Part shown: positions 43,911 through 51,291 of the stretch, piece by piece
Position numbering within the stretch: the first letter of the stretch is position 1
How the letters are laid out: each line of letters starts with the position of its first letter
Source: Paraburkholderia flagellata
GTDB lineage: Bacteria > Pseudomonadota > Gammaproteobacteria > Burkholderiales > Burkholderiaceae
Assembly: GCF_021390645.1 (NCBI RefSeq)
Contig: NZ_JAJEJT010000003.1
Coordinates: forward strand, 992,001 to 1,056,000
Direction: 5' to 3'
Length of the DNA: 64,000 bases
The notes under the pieces: model-generated
What the model was told of the DNA's origin: nothing
What the model saw: only the letters and a program-made list of their open reading frames with translations
Database searches by the model: none
Made by a program: the position numbers and the translations under genes

Positions 43911-44861
43911 TCAGAACCGGAAAACGAAGGCGTACATCAGCAGCGTGTTGACGACGAGAAGCAGCACGGCGGTCGGCCATTGCGCCTTGATCACGCCGTT
44001 CTTGTCGCTCAATTCGAGCAGCGCTGCCGGGACGATGTTGAAGTTCGCGGCCATCGGCGTCATGAGCGTGCCACAGAAGCCCGAGAGCATGCCAATCGCG
44101 CCGAGAATAGCCGGGTTGCCGTGGAACTGATGCACGATCAACGGCAGGCCGATGCCCGCGGTCATCACCGGAAAGGCCGCAAACGCGTTGCCCATGATCA
44201 TTGTGAAGAGGGCCATGCCGAAAGTGTAGGCGGCCACGACCGCGAACGCCGAATTTTGCGGAATCCAGTTCGTGACGAGTTCGGACACCACGTGGCCCAC
44301 GCCCGCCGCCGCGAACAGCGCGCCGAGCGCCGCGAGCATCTGCGGCAGGATGGCGGCCCAGCCGACGGCGTCCATGGTGTGCCGCGCGCCCTTGAGCGCG
44401 TGCACGGGCGAATCGCGCAACATGACGAGCGCCGCACCGAACGCAACGAGCGTAGCGATCACGAGCGAGATCAGCGTGACATTCTTCGCCTCGACGAAGG
44501 GCGCGTACTTGAGCGTGAGCGTGCCGACGAGCGTGACCACGGGGATCAGCAGCGCCGGAATGAAGAGCCGGCTGCCGAAGCGCTTCGCGCCTTGCTCGCG
44601 ACGCGCTTCGGCCGTGGCGTTGTCGTTGCCCGCGGGGCTGCGGCCCAGCTTGCCCGAGCCCGCGATCAACGCGAGCGCGATCGCGAGGCAGCCCATCACG
44701 AAATGCGGCAGCACGCCGCCGAACAGGAACGTCACGGCATAGACGCCCCAGAACACGAAGTTGACGACACGGCGCGGGTTCGCGCGGTCGAGCAGATTGA
44801 AGAGCGCGAACGATGCGAACATCAGGCCCGCGACGACATAGAGTGATTCGAGCTTGATCAC
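43911..44861 (-). CDS. DUF979-family membrane protein
   Basis: 316 residues, about nine hydrophobic helices. Family-type stretches: FWGVYAVTFLFGGVLPHFVMGCLAIALALIAG, MIMGNAFAAFPVMTAGIGLPLIV and IGMLSGFCGTLMTPMAANFNIVPAALLEL. The last resembles the helix-hairpin region of ion-transporter-type carriers. Overlaps the DUF969 stop by four bases, so the two probably form one two-subunit carrier. Substrate unknown. Confidence 0.9.
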   Translation of the reverse strand: MIKLESLYVVAGLMFASFALFNLLDRANPRRVVNFVFWGVYAVTFLFGGVLPHFVMGCLAIALALIAGSGKLGRSPAGNDNATAEARREQGAKRFGSRLFIPALLIPVVTLVGTLTLKYAPFVEAKNVTLISLVIATLVAFGAALVMLRDSPVHALKGARHTMDAVGWAAILPQMLAALGALFAAAGVGHVVSELVTNWIPQNSAFAVVAAYTFGMALFTMIMGNAFAAFPVMTAGIGLPLIVHQFHGNPAILGAIGMLSGFCGTLMTPMAANFNIVPAALLELSDKNGVIKAQWPTAVLLLVVNTLLMYAFVFRF

Positions 44862-45568
44862 GATTCGGCTCCCTGGCGGCTCGCGGCGCCCTGCCCGTTG
44901 GCGGCACCGAGGCGGCGCGAGAGATTGTGATCGAGCAGCTTCAGACGCACGCAGTGAATGAGGAGCGCCGCAAACGCGGTGGGAATCGCCCAGACCGAGA
45001 CCTGCAGCGGCTGAACGATGATGCCGTTCTGCTCCAGGAAGCCCTTGATGAGCAGGATCGACTGGATCGCGATGAAGATGTCTTCACCGAAGAACACGGC
45101 GATGTTGTCCACCGCCGAGGCGTTGGCGCGGATCTGCTGGCGCACGGTGTCGGGTACGTCGCCGTAACGTTTCGTGGCGGCGGCTTCGGCCATGGGCGCG
45201 ATGAGCGGACGCACCATCTGCGCGTGGCCGCCCAGCGACGTGAGACCAAGTGCGGCTGTGATCTGGCGGATCACGAAGTAGAGCATCAGCACGCGGCCGG
45301 TCGTGGCGGCGTGCACGCGCGAAATGAGGTTCTTGGCCTGCTCGCGCAGCCCGTTGCGCTCGAGCAGCGCGATCACCGGCAGCGTGAGCCAGACGAGCCC
45401 CATGTATCGGTTGTCGGCGAACGCCTTGCCGAAAGCGCTGACGATCTCGACCGTATGCAGGGCGCCGGCCAGCCCTGTTGCGATACCCGCCGCGGTCACG
45501 ACGAGCAGCGCGTTCAGGCGCAATGCAAAACCGATCACCACGATCGGCACCCCAATTAGAACCAGCAT
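44858..45568 (-). CDS. DUF969-family membrane protein
   Basis: 236 residues, about five hydrophobic helices. Family-type blocks: VLIGVPIVVIGFALRLNALLVV, NRYMGLVWLTLPVIALLERNGL, ITAALGLTSLGGHAQMVRPLIAPMAEAAA and VDNIAVFFGEDIFIAIQSILLI. First gene of the operon; DUF969 and DUF979 are nearly always adjacent in genomes. A strong palindrome and a direct repeat lie about 100-125 bases upstream of the start. Confidence 0.9.
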   Translation of the reverse strand: MLVLIGVPIVVIGFALRLNALLVVTAAGIATGLAGALHTVEIVSAFGKAFADNRYMGLVWLTLPVIALLERNGLREQAKNLISRVHAATTGRVLMLYFVIRQITAALGLTSLGGHAQMVRPLIAPMAEAAATKRYGDVPDTVRQQIRANASAVDNIAVFFGEDIFIAIQSILLIKGFLEQNGIIVQPLQVSVWAIPTAFAALLIHCVRLKLLDHNLSRRLGAANGQGAASRQGAES

Positions 45569-45669
45569 CTCTCCTCCGCCTTATGTATTTGCGCCGGTCT
45601 CGTGGAGCCGGCCGCGCGGGCGCGCGCTTCCCCGTTACGCCCAATTCAGCCCGCGAATCTATCACGACA

Positions 45670-45693
45670 ATTTATCGATAAATAGTCGATAAA
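45670..45693. promoter_or_regulatory. Candidate operator of the DUF969 operon
   Basis: ATTTATCGATAAAT (45670-45683) is a perfect 14-bp palindrome. Its TCGATAAA half recurs at 45686-45693, exactly 11 bases (one helical turn) later. It is the most AT-rich spot of the region, about 102-125 bases before the DUF969 start, as expected for a regulator site overlapping a promoter. Confidence 0.5.
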
Positions 45694-45796
45694 GTCTTTT
45701 TTAGGGAAAGTCCCTGGGCCGGGCGCGACGGGTGCAGGCGAATTGATGCCGCCGCAACGCGGCGTAGGTCTGGGGTGGGCGGGTTAGGCGGTTAGT

Positions 45797-45824
45797 TGCA
45801 TCTGCATGTGATGCATTTGCATGC
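45797..45824. repeat. Cluster of four TGCAT/ATGCA repeats
   Basis: TGCAT-like pentamers occur four times in 28 bases just after the stop of the 2OG oxygenase gene. It could be a protein-binding cluster or simple-sequence drift. Confidence 0.3.
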
Positions 45825-45848
45825 CTGAGCGCGGCTGCGCGGGATGAT

Positions 45849-46613
45849 TCAGGTATCCAGATCGAATGCGTGTTGATCGTTTGCCGCTCGCGGCGCGTCG
45901 TGGAACGACAACTCGACGCCGATGCGCTCGCCGCTGCGCACCCGGCTGATGGCATGCCGGAGGTTCACGCGGTAGCAACCGCTGCTGCCTTTGAATGGCC
46001 GCTGGGCCGTGGCGATGATCGCCGCGTCACCAAGGCCGAGCGGAACGACCGTCGGGCGCGACTGCATGCGCGGACGCTGCTCCGTCAGCACCAGTTCGCC
46101 GCCCGTGAAGTCTTGCCCTGGCGCCGCGAGCAAGGCGACCACTTGCAGCGGAAAGACATGCTCTCCTTCGCTACGCTGATGCAGCGCCAGATAGTCGTCG
46201 GTGCCTAGCCGGTTCAGATGCGACTGCGCCTGCGTTTGCCCGGCTCGCCGGTTGCACTCCAGAAAGGCGTTCAATTGCGCAGGGAATCGATAAGTCATGC
46301 CAAGCATCTCGTTCCAGCGATTCGCAAGAGGCGCCAACTGACGATAGAAGTCCGCACGCCATTGCGCCCAAGGCTGCGGCAGAGCGGCGTCGAAATACAG
46401 CAGATCGCCGCGGCCGAGATCGAGTGAATCCAGCGACACGCGCCGCGATGCGTCCCATGTGCCGGCCTCGCGCGCGAGCGCGTGGGCTTCGTCCGCGCCA
46501 AGAAGACCATGCAGCGTGGCATAACCCTCGCTATCCAGTTGCGCCGCGATCGCGCTCAAATCCAGCTTATCGAGCGTGTCGGCAGATAAAGTCATGGGCA
46601 AGGACATATTCAT
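45849..46613 (-). CDS. 2OG-Fe(II) oxygenase paralogue (PF09859-like) with degenerate iron site
   Basis: 254 residues from ATG 46613, which follows the ogt stop by a single base. It aligns end to end with the oxygenase at 47194: shared ANRWNEMLG, GEHVFPLQV, FTGGELVLTEQRPRMQSR and RVNLRHAISRVRSGER. The family is annotated as oxygenases acting on damaged DNA. The metal motif HxD is changed: His145-Gln-Arg147 replaces His145-Gln-Asp147 of its neighbour, while the distal His220 and Arg230 are kept. Iron binding is therefore doubtful; a regulatory or non-canonical role is possible. Confidence 0.85.
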   Translation of the reverse strand: MNMSLPMTLSADTLDKLDLSAIAAQLDSEGYATLHGLLGADEAHALAREAGTWDASRRVSLDSLDLGRGDLLYFDAALPQPWAQWRADFYRQLAPLANRWNEMLGMTYRFPAQLNAFLECNRRAGQTQAQSHLNRLGTDDYLALHQRSEGEHVFPLQVVALLAAPGQDFTGGELVLTEQRPRMQSRPTVVPLGLGDAAIIATAQRPFKGSSGCYRVNLRHAISRVRSGERIGVELSFHDAPRAANDQHAFDLDT

Positions 46614-46614
46614 G

Positions 46615-47166
46615 TCAAAACCCCGGGAGCGTTGCCGTGCGCGGAACATCGCGCGTAGCGGGAATCGCCTTTTCGTGTTCGAGCAGCCAGCGCTTGCGAT
46701 GCAAGCCCCATGCGTAGCCTTTCAGCTCGCCGTTGCTGGCAATCACGCGATGGCACGGCACGACGATAGCGATGGGATTCGCGCCATTCGCCGCGCCGAT
46801 ATCGATCGCCGCGCGCGGATCCTCGAATCCCAGCGCTTTCGCGAGCTTGCCGTAGCTCGTGGTCGTGCCCGCCGGAATGTGACGCAACGCGGCCCAGACC
46901 TTTTCTTCCAGGTCCGAACCCGCCATGACGACCGCCAGAGAATCGAGCGCGCGCAATTCGCCAGAGAAATAGCGCGCCATGGCGTCGGCAATCGAAGACG
47001 GCGCGGCGGCGTCGATCAATTCGGCGCTGCCGTAATGCTCGCGCAAACCACGATGCAGGCGCGAACGATGATCAGAGAATTCGAGCGCGTGCAGCCGATG
47101 CTGCGCATCGCTCACCAGCGCGAGGTCGCCAAGCGGTGACTCGATATGGCTGAGAAATAGTTGCAT
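46615..47166 (-). CDS. ogt: Methylated-DNA-protein-cysteine methyltransferase
   Basis: 183 residues. The methyl-acceptor Cys138 lies in the diagnostic PCHRV motif, preceded by GFEDPRAAIDIGAANGANPIA and followed by NGELKGYAWGLHRKRWLL. It removes O6-alkyl groups from guanine in a suicide reaction. N-terminal domain of about 80 residues is poorly conserved as usual for Ogt. Middle gene of a three-gene unit between two 2OG-Fe(II) oxygenases, pointing to alkylation repair. Confidence 0.95.
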   Translation of the reverse strand: MQLFLSHIESPLGDLALVSDAQHRLHALEFSDHRSRLHRGLREHYGSAELIDAAAPSSIADAMARYFSGELRALDSLAVVMAGSDLEEKVWAALRHIPAGTTTSYGKLAKALGFEDPRAAIDIGAANGANPIAIVVPCHRVIASNGELKGYAWGLHRKRWLLEHEKAIPATRDVPRTATLPGF

Positions 47167-47193
47167 GATGCGGTCCTTCGCGTTTTGCGCGCG

Positions 47194-47919
47194 CTAACGT
47201 GAATCGTGAAAAATCAGGCCGACAGTGTGGCGCTTCCCGCTGCGCACCACGCTCACGCCGTGCCGCATGGCGACCTTGCGCGTACCGCCGCGCCGGTTCG
47301 CCGCCGGCCGCTGGTTGACGGTGAACAGCACCGCGTCGCCCTGCTCCAGTGGAATCACTTCGGCGCACTGACCGTTCGATGCGGTCTGCGTCATCACGAA
47401 CTCGCCGCCCTCGAAGTCAACGCCGGGTTGCGAGAGCAGCATCGCGACCTGCAGCGGAAACACATGCTCGCCGTAGAGATCCTGGTGCAGGCAGTTGTAG
47501 TCGCCTCGCCCGTATTGGAGGATGAGCGGTGTCGGGCGCGTCTGTCCTGCGCGGTGGCATTGGTCGAGAAACGTGTCGAGGTCGGCCGGATACTGGGCGT
47601 CGATCCCCAGTTGCTCGTTCCATCGATTGGCGATAGGCGCGAGATACGGATAAAGCGCATGCCGTAGCCGTTGAAGCAGAGGCGGCAGTGGATACGCGAA
47701 ATACTTGTATTCGCCGCGCCCGAAGTTGTGACGCGCCATGACGATGCGCGAACGGAAGCCATCGTCGCTCGTGTACAGCGCGGCGAGTTGCGCGCATTGC
47801 CCGGGCCTGAGCACACGAGGCAAAACGGCATAGCCGCGCGCATCGAGCGATCGCTCGATCTCGACCCAATCGTACGTTCCGGAATCGGGCTTTTCCGCCC
47901 TCATCGCTGCGGTTCTCAT
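47194..47919 (-). CDS. 2OG-Fe(II) oxygenase, PF09859-like, intact iron site
   Basis: 241 residues from ATG 47919, with GAGGAGAGGA eight or so bases upstream. Iron ligands are His145 and Asp147 in LHQDLYGEHVFPLQV and His220 in AMRHGVSVVRSGKR, with Arg230 to hold 2-oxoglutarate. This family has been annotated as an oxygenase acting on methylated/damaged DNA. It starts the ogt operon, 27 bases before ogt, which supports an alkylation-repair role. The substrate is unproven. Confidence 0.88.
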   Translation of the reverse strand: MRTAAMRAEKPDSGTYDWVEIERSLDARGYAVLPRVLRPGQCAQLAALYTSDDGFRSRIVMARHNFGRGEYKYFAYPLPPLLQRLRHALYPYLAPIANRWNEQLGIDAQYPADLDTFLDQCHRAGQTRPTPLILQYGRGDYNCLHQDLYGEHVFPLQVAMLLSQPGVDFEGGEFVMTQTASNGQCAEVIPLEQGDAVLFTVNQRPAANRRGGTRKVAMRHGVSVVRSGKRHTVGLIFHDSR

Positions 47920-48160
47920 TGCGTCCTCTCCTCCTCTCGCGACGGCCATTCTCGCCGATATCGCATACGGACCAACGATACGCCAACGCGCCGCGCCGTC
48001 CGATCCGAATGTTGCGCTCTAATTCGGCGCGCCACCGGGTGAATACCATGCGAACGTCACGGCAAGAAACGGGTATCTGCGCGGCTCGCCGCTCGATATC
48101 GTGCATTTCAGGCGGAGCAATCCTGCTTCACCGTGAATCGAGATCAGCAAGGAGTCGAAC

Positions 48161-48610
48161 ATGCCGATGGAAGAGGACAACAAGGCGATCGTTGGCCGCT
48201 GGTTCACGAGTTTCTGGGGCGAAACCTGCGACCTGAGCATCGTCGACGAGCTTGCCGCGCCCGATATGCTGCTCAAGTATTCGCTGCACGAGCCGCGCCG
48301 CGGCCGCGAGGATATCAAGGCGTTCATGACCGGCTTTCGCGCGGCGTTCCCCGATCTGAACTTCTGGGGCGCCGCCGGTCTCATCGCCGAAGGCGAATTC
48401 GTGGTGGGTCAGTGGGAAGGCGGCGGCACGCATTCGGGACCGGCGTTCGGGGACTTTCTCGCAGGATCGTTGCCGGCGGCGAGCGGCCGCAAGATGCATT
48501 TCACCGGCACGACGGTGTTGCGCCTGAAGAACGGGAAGATCGTCGAAGAGATCGGACTCGACGACGGCGTAACGGCGCTCACGCAGCTTGGGCTCATCAA
48601 GCGGGTCTGA
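48161..48610 (+). CDS. SnoaL-like ester cyclase/polyketide cyclase family protein
   Basis: 149 residues. AAGGAGTC eight bases before ATG 48161 supports this start. NTF2-like fold: NKAIVGRWFTSFWGE, HEPRRGREDIKAFMTGFRAAFPDL and FTGTTVLRLKNGKIVEEIGLDDG. Family members cyclise or isomerise small acids or are binding proteins. Convergent with the pnp operon's ferredoxin gene, with only 22 bases between the stops, but on the other strand. Confidence 0.88.
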   Translation: MPMEEDNKAIVGRWFTSFWGETCDLSIVDELAAPDMLLKYSLHEPRRGREDIKAFMTGFRAAFPDLNFWGAAGLIAEGEFVVGQWEGGGTHSGPAFGDFLAGSLPAASGRKMHFTGTTVLRLKNGKIVEEIGLDDGVTALTQLGLIKRV

Positions 48611-48632
48611 CTGCGGCGCTAACCCGAGTGGC

Positions 48633-48968
48633 TCACGCGCACTGCGTCACGACGTTGGACTGCGCGTCGAGCCACACGGGAATTGCATCGAGCTTCGCGC
48701 CTTCGCACGGACCTTCGATGCACTGCCCGTCTTCGAAGCGAAACAACGCGCTGTGATGCGCGCACATGATCACCTGCGCGCGATACGTCGGCACACGGCC
48801 TGGCTCGTAGTCGAGCGGCACCGAGAAATGCGGGCAGCGGTTTGCGTACGCCCACACTTCACCGGCACGCCGCACGACGACGACCGGCCGCCCTGCCAGC
48901 GCCGCGTCGATCACACGCGCGCCGCCATCGGGCACATCGTCAAGGCAGCACAGGCTCACGGTCTGCAT
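48633..48968 (-). CDS. Rieske-type [2Fe-2S] ferredoxin
   Basis: 111 residues, single Rieske domain. Cluster ligands are Cys45-Pro-His47 and Cys69-x2-His72 in CPHFS and CAHHSALF. Such small ferredoxins feed electrons to aromatic oxygenases or reactivate them. It closes the pnp operon, three bases after the YciI gene. No Rieske oxygenase or reductase gene is nearby, so its partner is unknown. Confidence 0.92.
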   Translation of the reverse strand: MQTVSLCCLDDVPDGGARVIDAALAGRPVVVVRRAGEVWAYANRCPHFSVPLDYEPGRVPTYRAQVIMCAHHSALFRFEDGQCIEGPCEGAKLDAIPVWLDAQSNVVTQCA

Positions 48969-48971
48969 GAC

Positions 48972-49292
48972 CTACACTCTTTGCTCAGGATTGCCAAGGT
49001 TCCAGTCCCACGGGCGGATCTCGACGCGTTCGAACAAGCCCGCCAGCGTATACGGATCGTCGCGCACGAAACGCATCACATCGTCGTATCCTTCCGCCTC
49101 GATCACGAGCAGCGTACCGTTGAGCGCGTCGCAATGCGGCGCGAGCGTCGACCCACCCAGCCTCACGAATACGCCGCGCTGCGCGGCGGAGCGCAGATAC
49201 GTGCGATGGACCGCGCGCTCGCGCTCACGCACCTCGCGCATGCCGGGCTTGTCTGTGGCGAATACCGCGTAGTAGCGCGTATGCGGTCTCAT
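48972..49292 (-). CDS. YciI-family protein
   Basis: 106 residues, ferredoxin-like fold of the YciI type. Typical elements: RYYAVFATDKPGMREVRER, VFVRLGGSTL and VRDDPYTLAGLFERVEIRPW, with Asp/His in the usual active-site positions. Overlaps the intradiol dioxygenase gene by four bases (start 49292, stop of that gene 49289), so it is coupled to the pathway. YciI relatives include dehydrochlorinases and muconolactone-like enzymes; role here unknown. Confidence 0.9.
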   Translation of the reverse strand: MRPHTRYYAVFATDKPGMREVRERERAVHRTYLRSAAQRGVFVRLGGSTLAPHCDALNGTLLVIEAEGYDDVMRFVRDDPYTLAGLFERVEIRPWDWNLGNPEQRV

Positions 49293-50161
49293 GCGCGCTC
49301 CAGCACGAAGTCGTAGCGCGCCTCGCGAAAGCCGCCCTCGAAGCCGAATTGCTGCGCGGCCGCCTCACCCGCCGCGTGCTCGTGATAGTTCACGAGCAGC
49401 GAGGGCTTCACGCCGAACACGGCATCCGAGTCCAGATATGGGTCGTTCTGGTTGAACAGATGCGTCACGAGCGTGCTGTGATCCGGCGCCGTAATCATGA
49501 AGTGCAGATGGGCGGGCCGCCACGGATGCCGCCCCGTGGCGTTGAGCATGCGGCCCACCGGGCCGTCGGTCGGAATCGGGTAGCAGACCGGCACGATGGT
49601 GCGGATCGCGTAGCGGCCTTCGGCGTCGGTGCGATAACGGCCGCGCAGGTTGCCGTGCGGCTGCCCGGTGTCCTGCCCCGAGTACATGCCGTTTTCCGCC
49701 GTCTGCCACACGTCGAGCAGCGCGTTCGCCACGGGCTTGCCGCCGGTCGTCAGCACTCGGCCATGCACGAGGGCCGGCGTGCCCGGCGTGAACGCCATGT
49801 TCTCGCCGTAGGCCCGTTCAGGCATGCCGTCGACATAGAACGGACCGAACACGGTCGTATCGGTCGCGCCGCTAGCGTAGCGATGATTGATCGCATCGAC
49901 GAGCATCGACACGCCGAGCGTGTCCGAAAGCAGGATGAATTCCTGGCGCACGACGTCGTCGCACATCTGGCCCGTCTCGGTCAGGAAGCGGATCGCGGCG
50001 AACCACTCCGCCTCCGTGGGCTCGACTTCGCGCACGTAGGCATGCAAATGCCGCACGAGGCTTTGCATCAGCGTGCGCAGGCGCGCATCGGGTGTGTTCG
50101 CGAAACGTCCCACGACCTGTTCCGTCAAGGCGCGTTCGGCCTCGGTGCCATGCATCGACAT
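49289..50161 (-). CDS. pnpG: Hydroxyquinol 1,2-dioxygenase (intradiol)
   Basis: 290 residues from ATG 50161 with AAGGAGAC eight bases upstream. Iron(III) ligands Tyr160 (NGMYSGQD), Tyr194 (VCYPIPTDG), His218 and His220 (RPAHLHFMI) fit the intradiol family, and the long N-terminal helical dimerisation domain is present. It cleaves 1,2,4-trihydroxybenzene to maleylacetate. Catechol 1,2-dioxygenase is the alternative, but context with maleylacetate reductase and hydroquinone dioxygenase favours hydroxyquinol. Symbol follows the Pseudomonas WBC-3 pnp order. Confidence 0.88.
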   Translation of the reverse strand: MSMHGTEAERALTEQVVGRFANTPDARLRTLMQSLVRHLHAYVREVEPTEAEWFAAIRFLTETGQMCDDVVRQEFILLSDTLGVSMLVDAINHRYASGATDTTVFGPFYVDGMPERAYGENMAFTPGTPALVHGRVLTTGGKPVANALLDVWQTAENGMYSGQDTGQPHGNLRGRYRTDAEGRYAIRTIVPVCYPIPTDGPVGRMLNATGRHPWRPAHLHFMITAPDHSTLVTHLFNQNDPYLDSDAVFGVKPSLLVNYHEHAAGEAAAQQFGFEGGFREARYDFVLERA

Positions 50162-50216
50162 GGTTGTCTCCTTTCCTCTGTTTTGTGCGTCACGCGCGTG
50201 GCGCGGCTCGGCCCCG

Positions 50217-51284
50217 CTAGCGCGGCGCCACACCTTCCCACGCCCGTTGCAGCAGCGTGCGGATCGCCGAGCGCTCCAACGGCCGCGGATTGGGATAGGC
50301 ATTCGTGCACGCGAGATCGGCCGCTTCGTCGAGGCCCGCTTCGGGCATGCCGATTTCCTTGAGCGACAGCGCAATGCCGAGCGACTCGTTCAACGCGTAG
50401 AGTCGCGGCCCGGCTTCGTCCGCATGCACGCCGCCGAGCGCACGCGCCACGCGCCCGAGCGCCTGCGGCGCAGCCGCGTGGTTGTAGTGCGCCGTATGCG
50501 GCAGCATGATCGCATGCGTTTGCGCGTGCGGAAGGTTGAAGGTGCCGCCGAGCGTGTGGCAGAGCTTGTGATGCAGCGCCATGCCCACAGCGCCGAGGCA
50601 ACTGCCCGCGAGCCACGCGCCGTAGAGCGCGCGGCAGCGCATCGTCGCGTCGTCCGGGCGGCGCACGACGACCGGCAGCGCTTCGCCCAACGCGCGAATC
50701 GATTCTTCGGCCATCAAGCTGATGACAGGATTTGCATCCTCTGCGTAGAGCGCCTCCACCGCGTGCGCCATCGCGTTCACGCCTGAGGCCGCCGATATAC
50801 CGGCGGGCAGCGAGACGGTGAGCGACGGGTCGTAGATCACCGTGCGCGGCAGCACGCGCTGGTCGCGTCCGGTTTTTTTCAAGCGCCCTTCAGTGAGGCC
50901 GTAGATGGGTGTCATCTCCGAGCCCGCATAGGTCGTGGGCACGGCGACAATCGGCAGCGCCGATTCAAGCGCGATCGCCTTGCCAAGGCCGATGGTCGAG
51001 CCGCCGCCCACGGCCACGCAGCACTGCGCGTCCAGCGCCGCCGCCTGCTCGCGCGCGGCCCGTGCGACCTCCACCGGCACGTGCATGACCGCTTGCGCGT
51101 GGATACCAGCGGCGCGCTCGCCGAGCAGGCGCGCGACTTCTTCGGCAAGCGCTCGCTGCTCGGGCGTCGAGAGGATCAACGCGCGGCGCGCGCCCAATCG
51201 GTCCACTTCCTCGGGCAACTGCGCGAGGGTGCCCCAGCCGAACACCACGCGCGACGGCAAGCCCTGATAGACGAAGCGATCCAT
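50217..51284 (-). CDS. pnpF: Maleylacetate reductase
   Basis: 355 residues, iron-containing alcohol dehydrogenase fold. Nucleotide site: VGGGSTIGLGKAIA. Metal-site helices: SGVNAMAHAVEALYA, HHKLCHTLGG and LPHAQTHAIMLPHTAHYN, as in maleylacetate reductases. It converts maleylacetate to beta-ketoadipate with NAD(P)H and thus joins the hydroquinone and hydroxyquinol branches. Seven bases after the dehydrogenase gene. Confidence 0.93.
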   Translation of the reverse strand: MDRFVYQGLPSRVVFGWGTLAQLPEEVDRLGARRALILSTPEQRALAEEVARLLGERAAGIHAQAVMHVPVEVARAAREQAAALDAQCCVAVGGGSTIGLGKAIALESALPIVAVPTTYAGSEMTPIYGLTEGRLKKTGRDQRVLPRTVIYDPSLTVSLPAGISAASGVNAMAHAVEALYAEDANPVISLMAEESIRALGEALPVVVRRPDDATMRCRALYGAWLAGSCLGAVGMALHHKLCHTLGGTFNLPHAQTHAIMLPHTAHYNHAAAPQALGRVARALGGVHADEAGPRLYALNESLGIALSLKEIGMPEAGLDEAADLACTNAYPNPRPLERSAIRTLLQRAWEGVAPR

Positions 51285-51291
51285 ACGTGCC

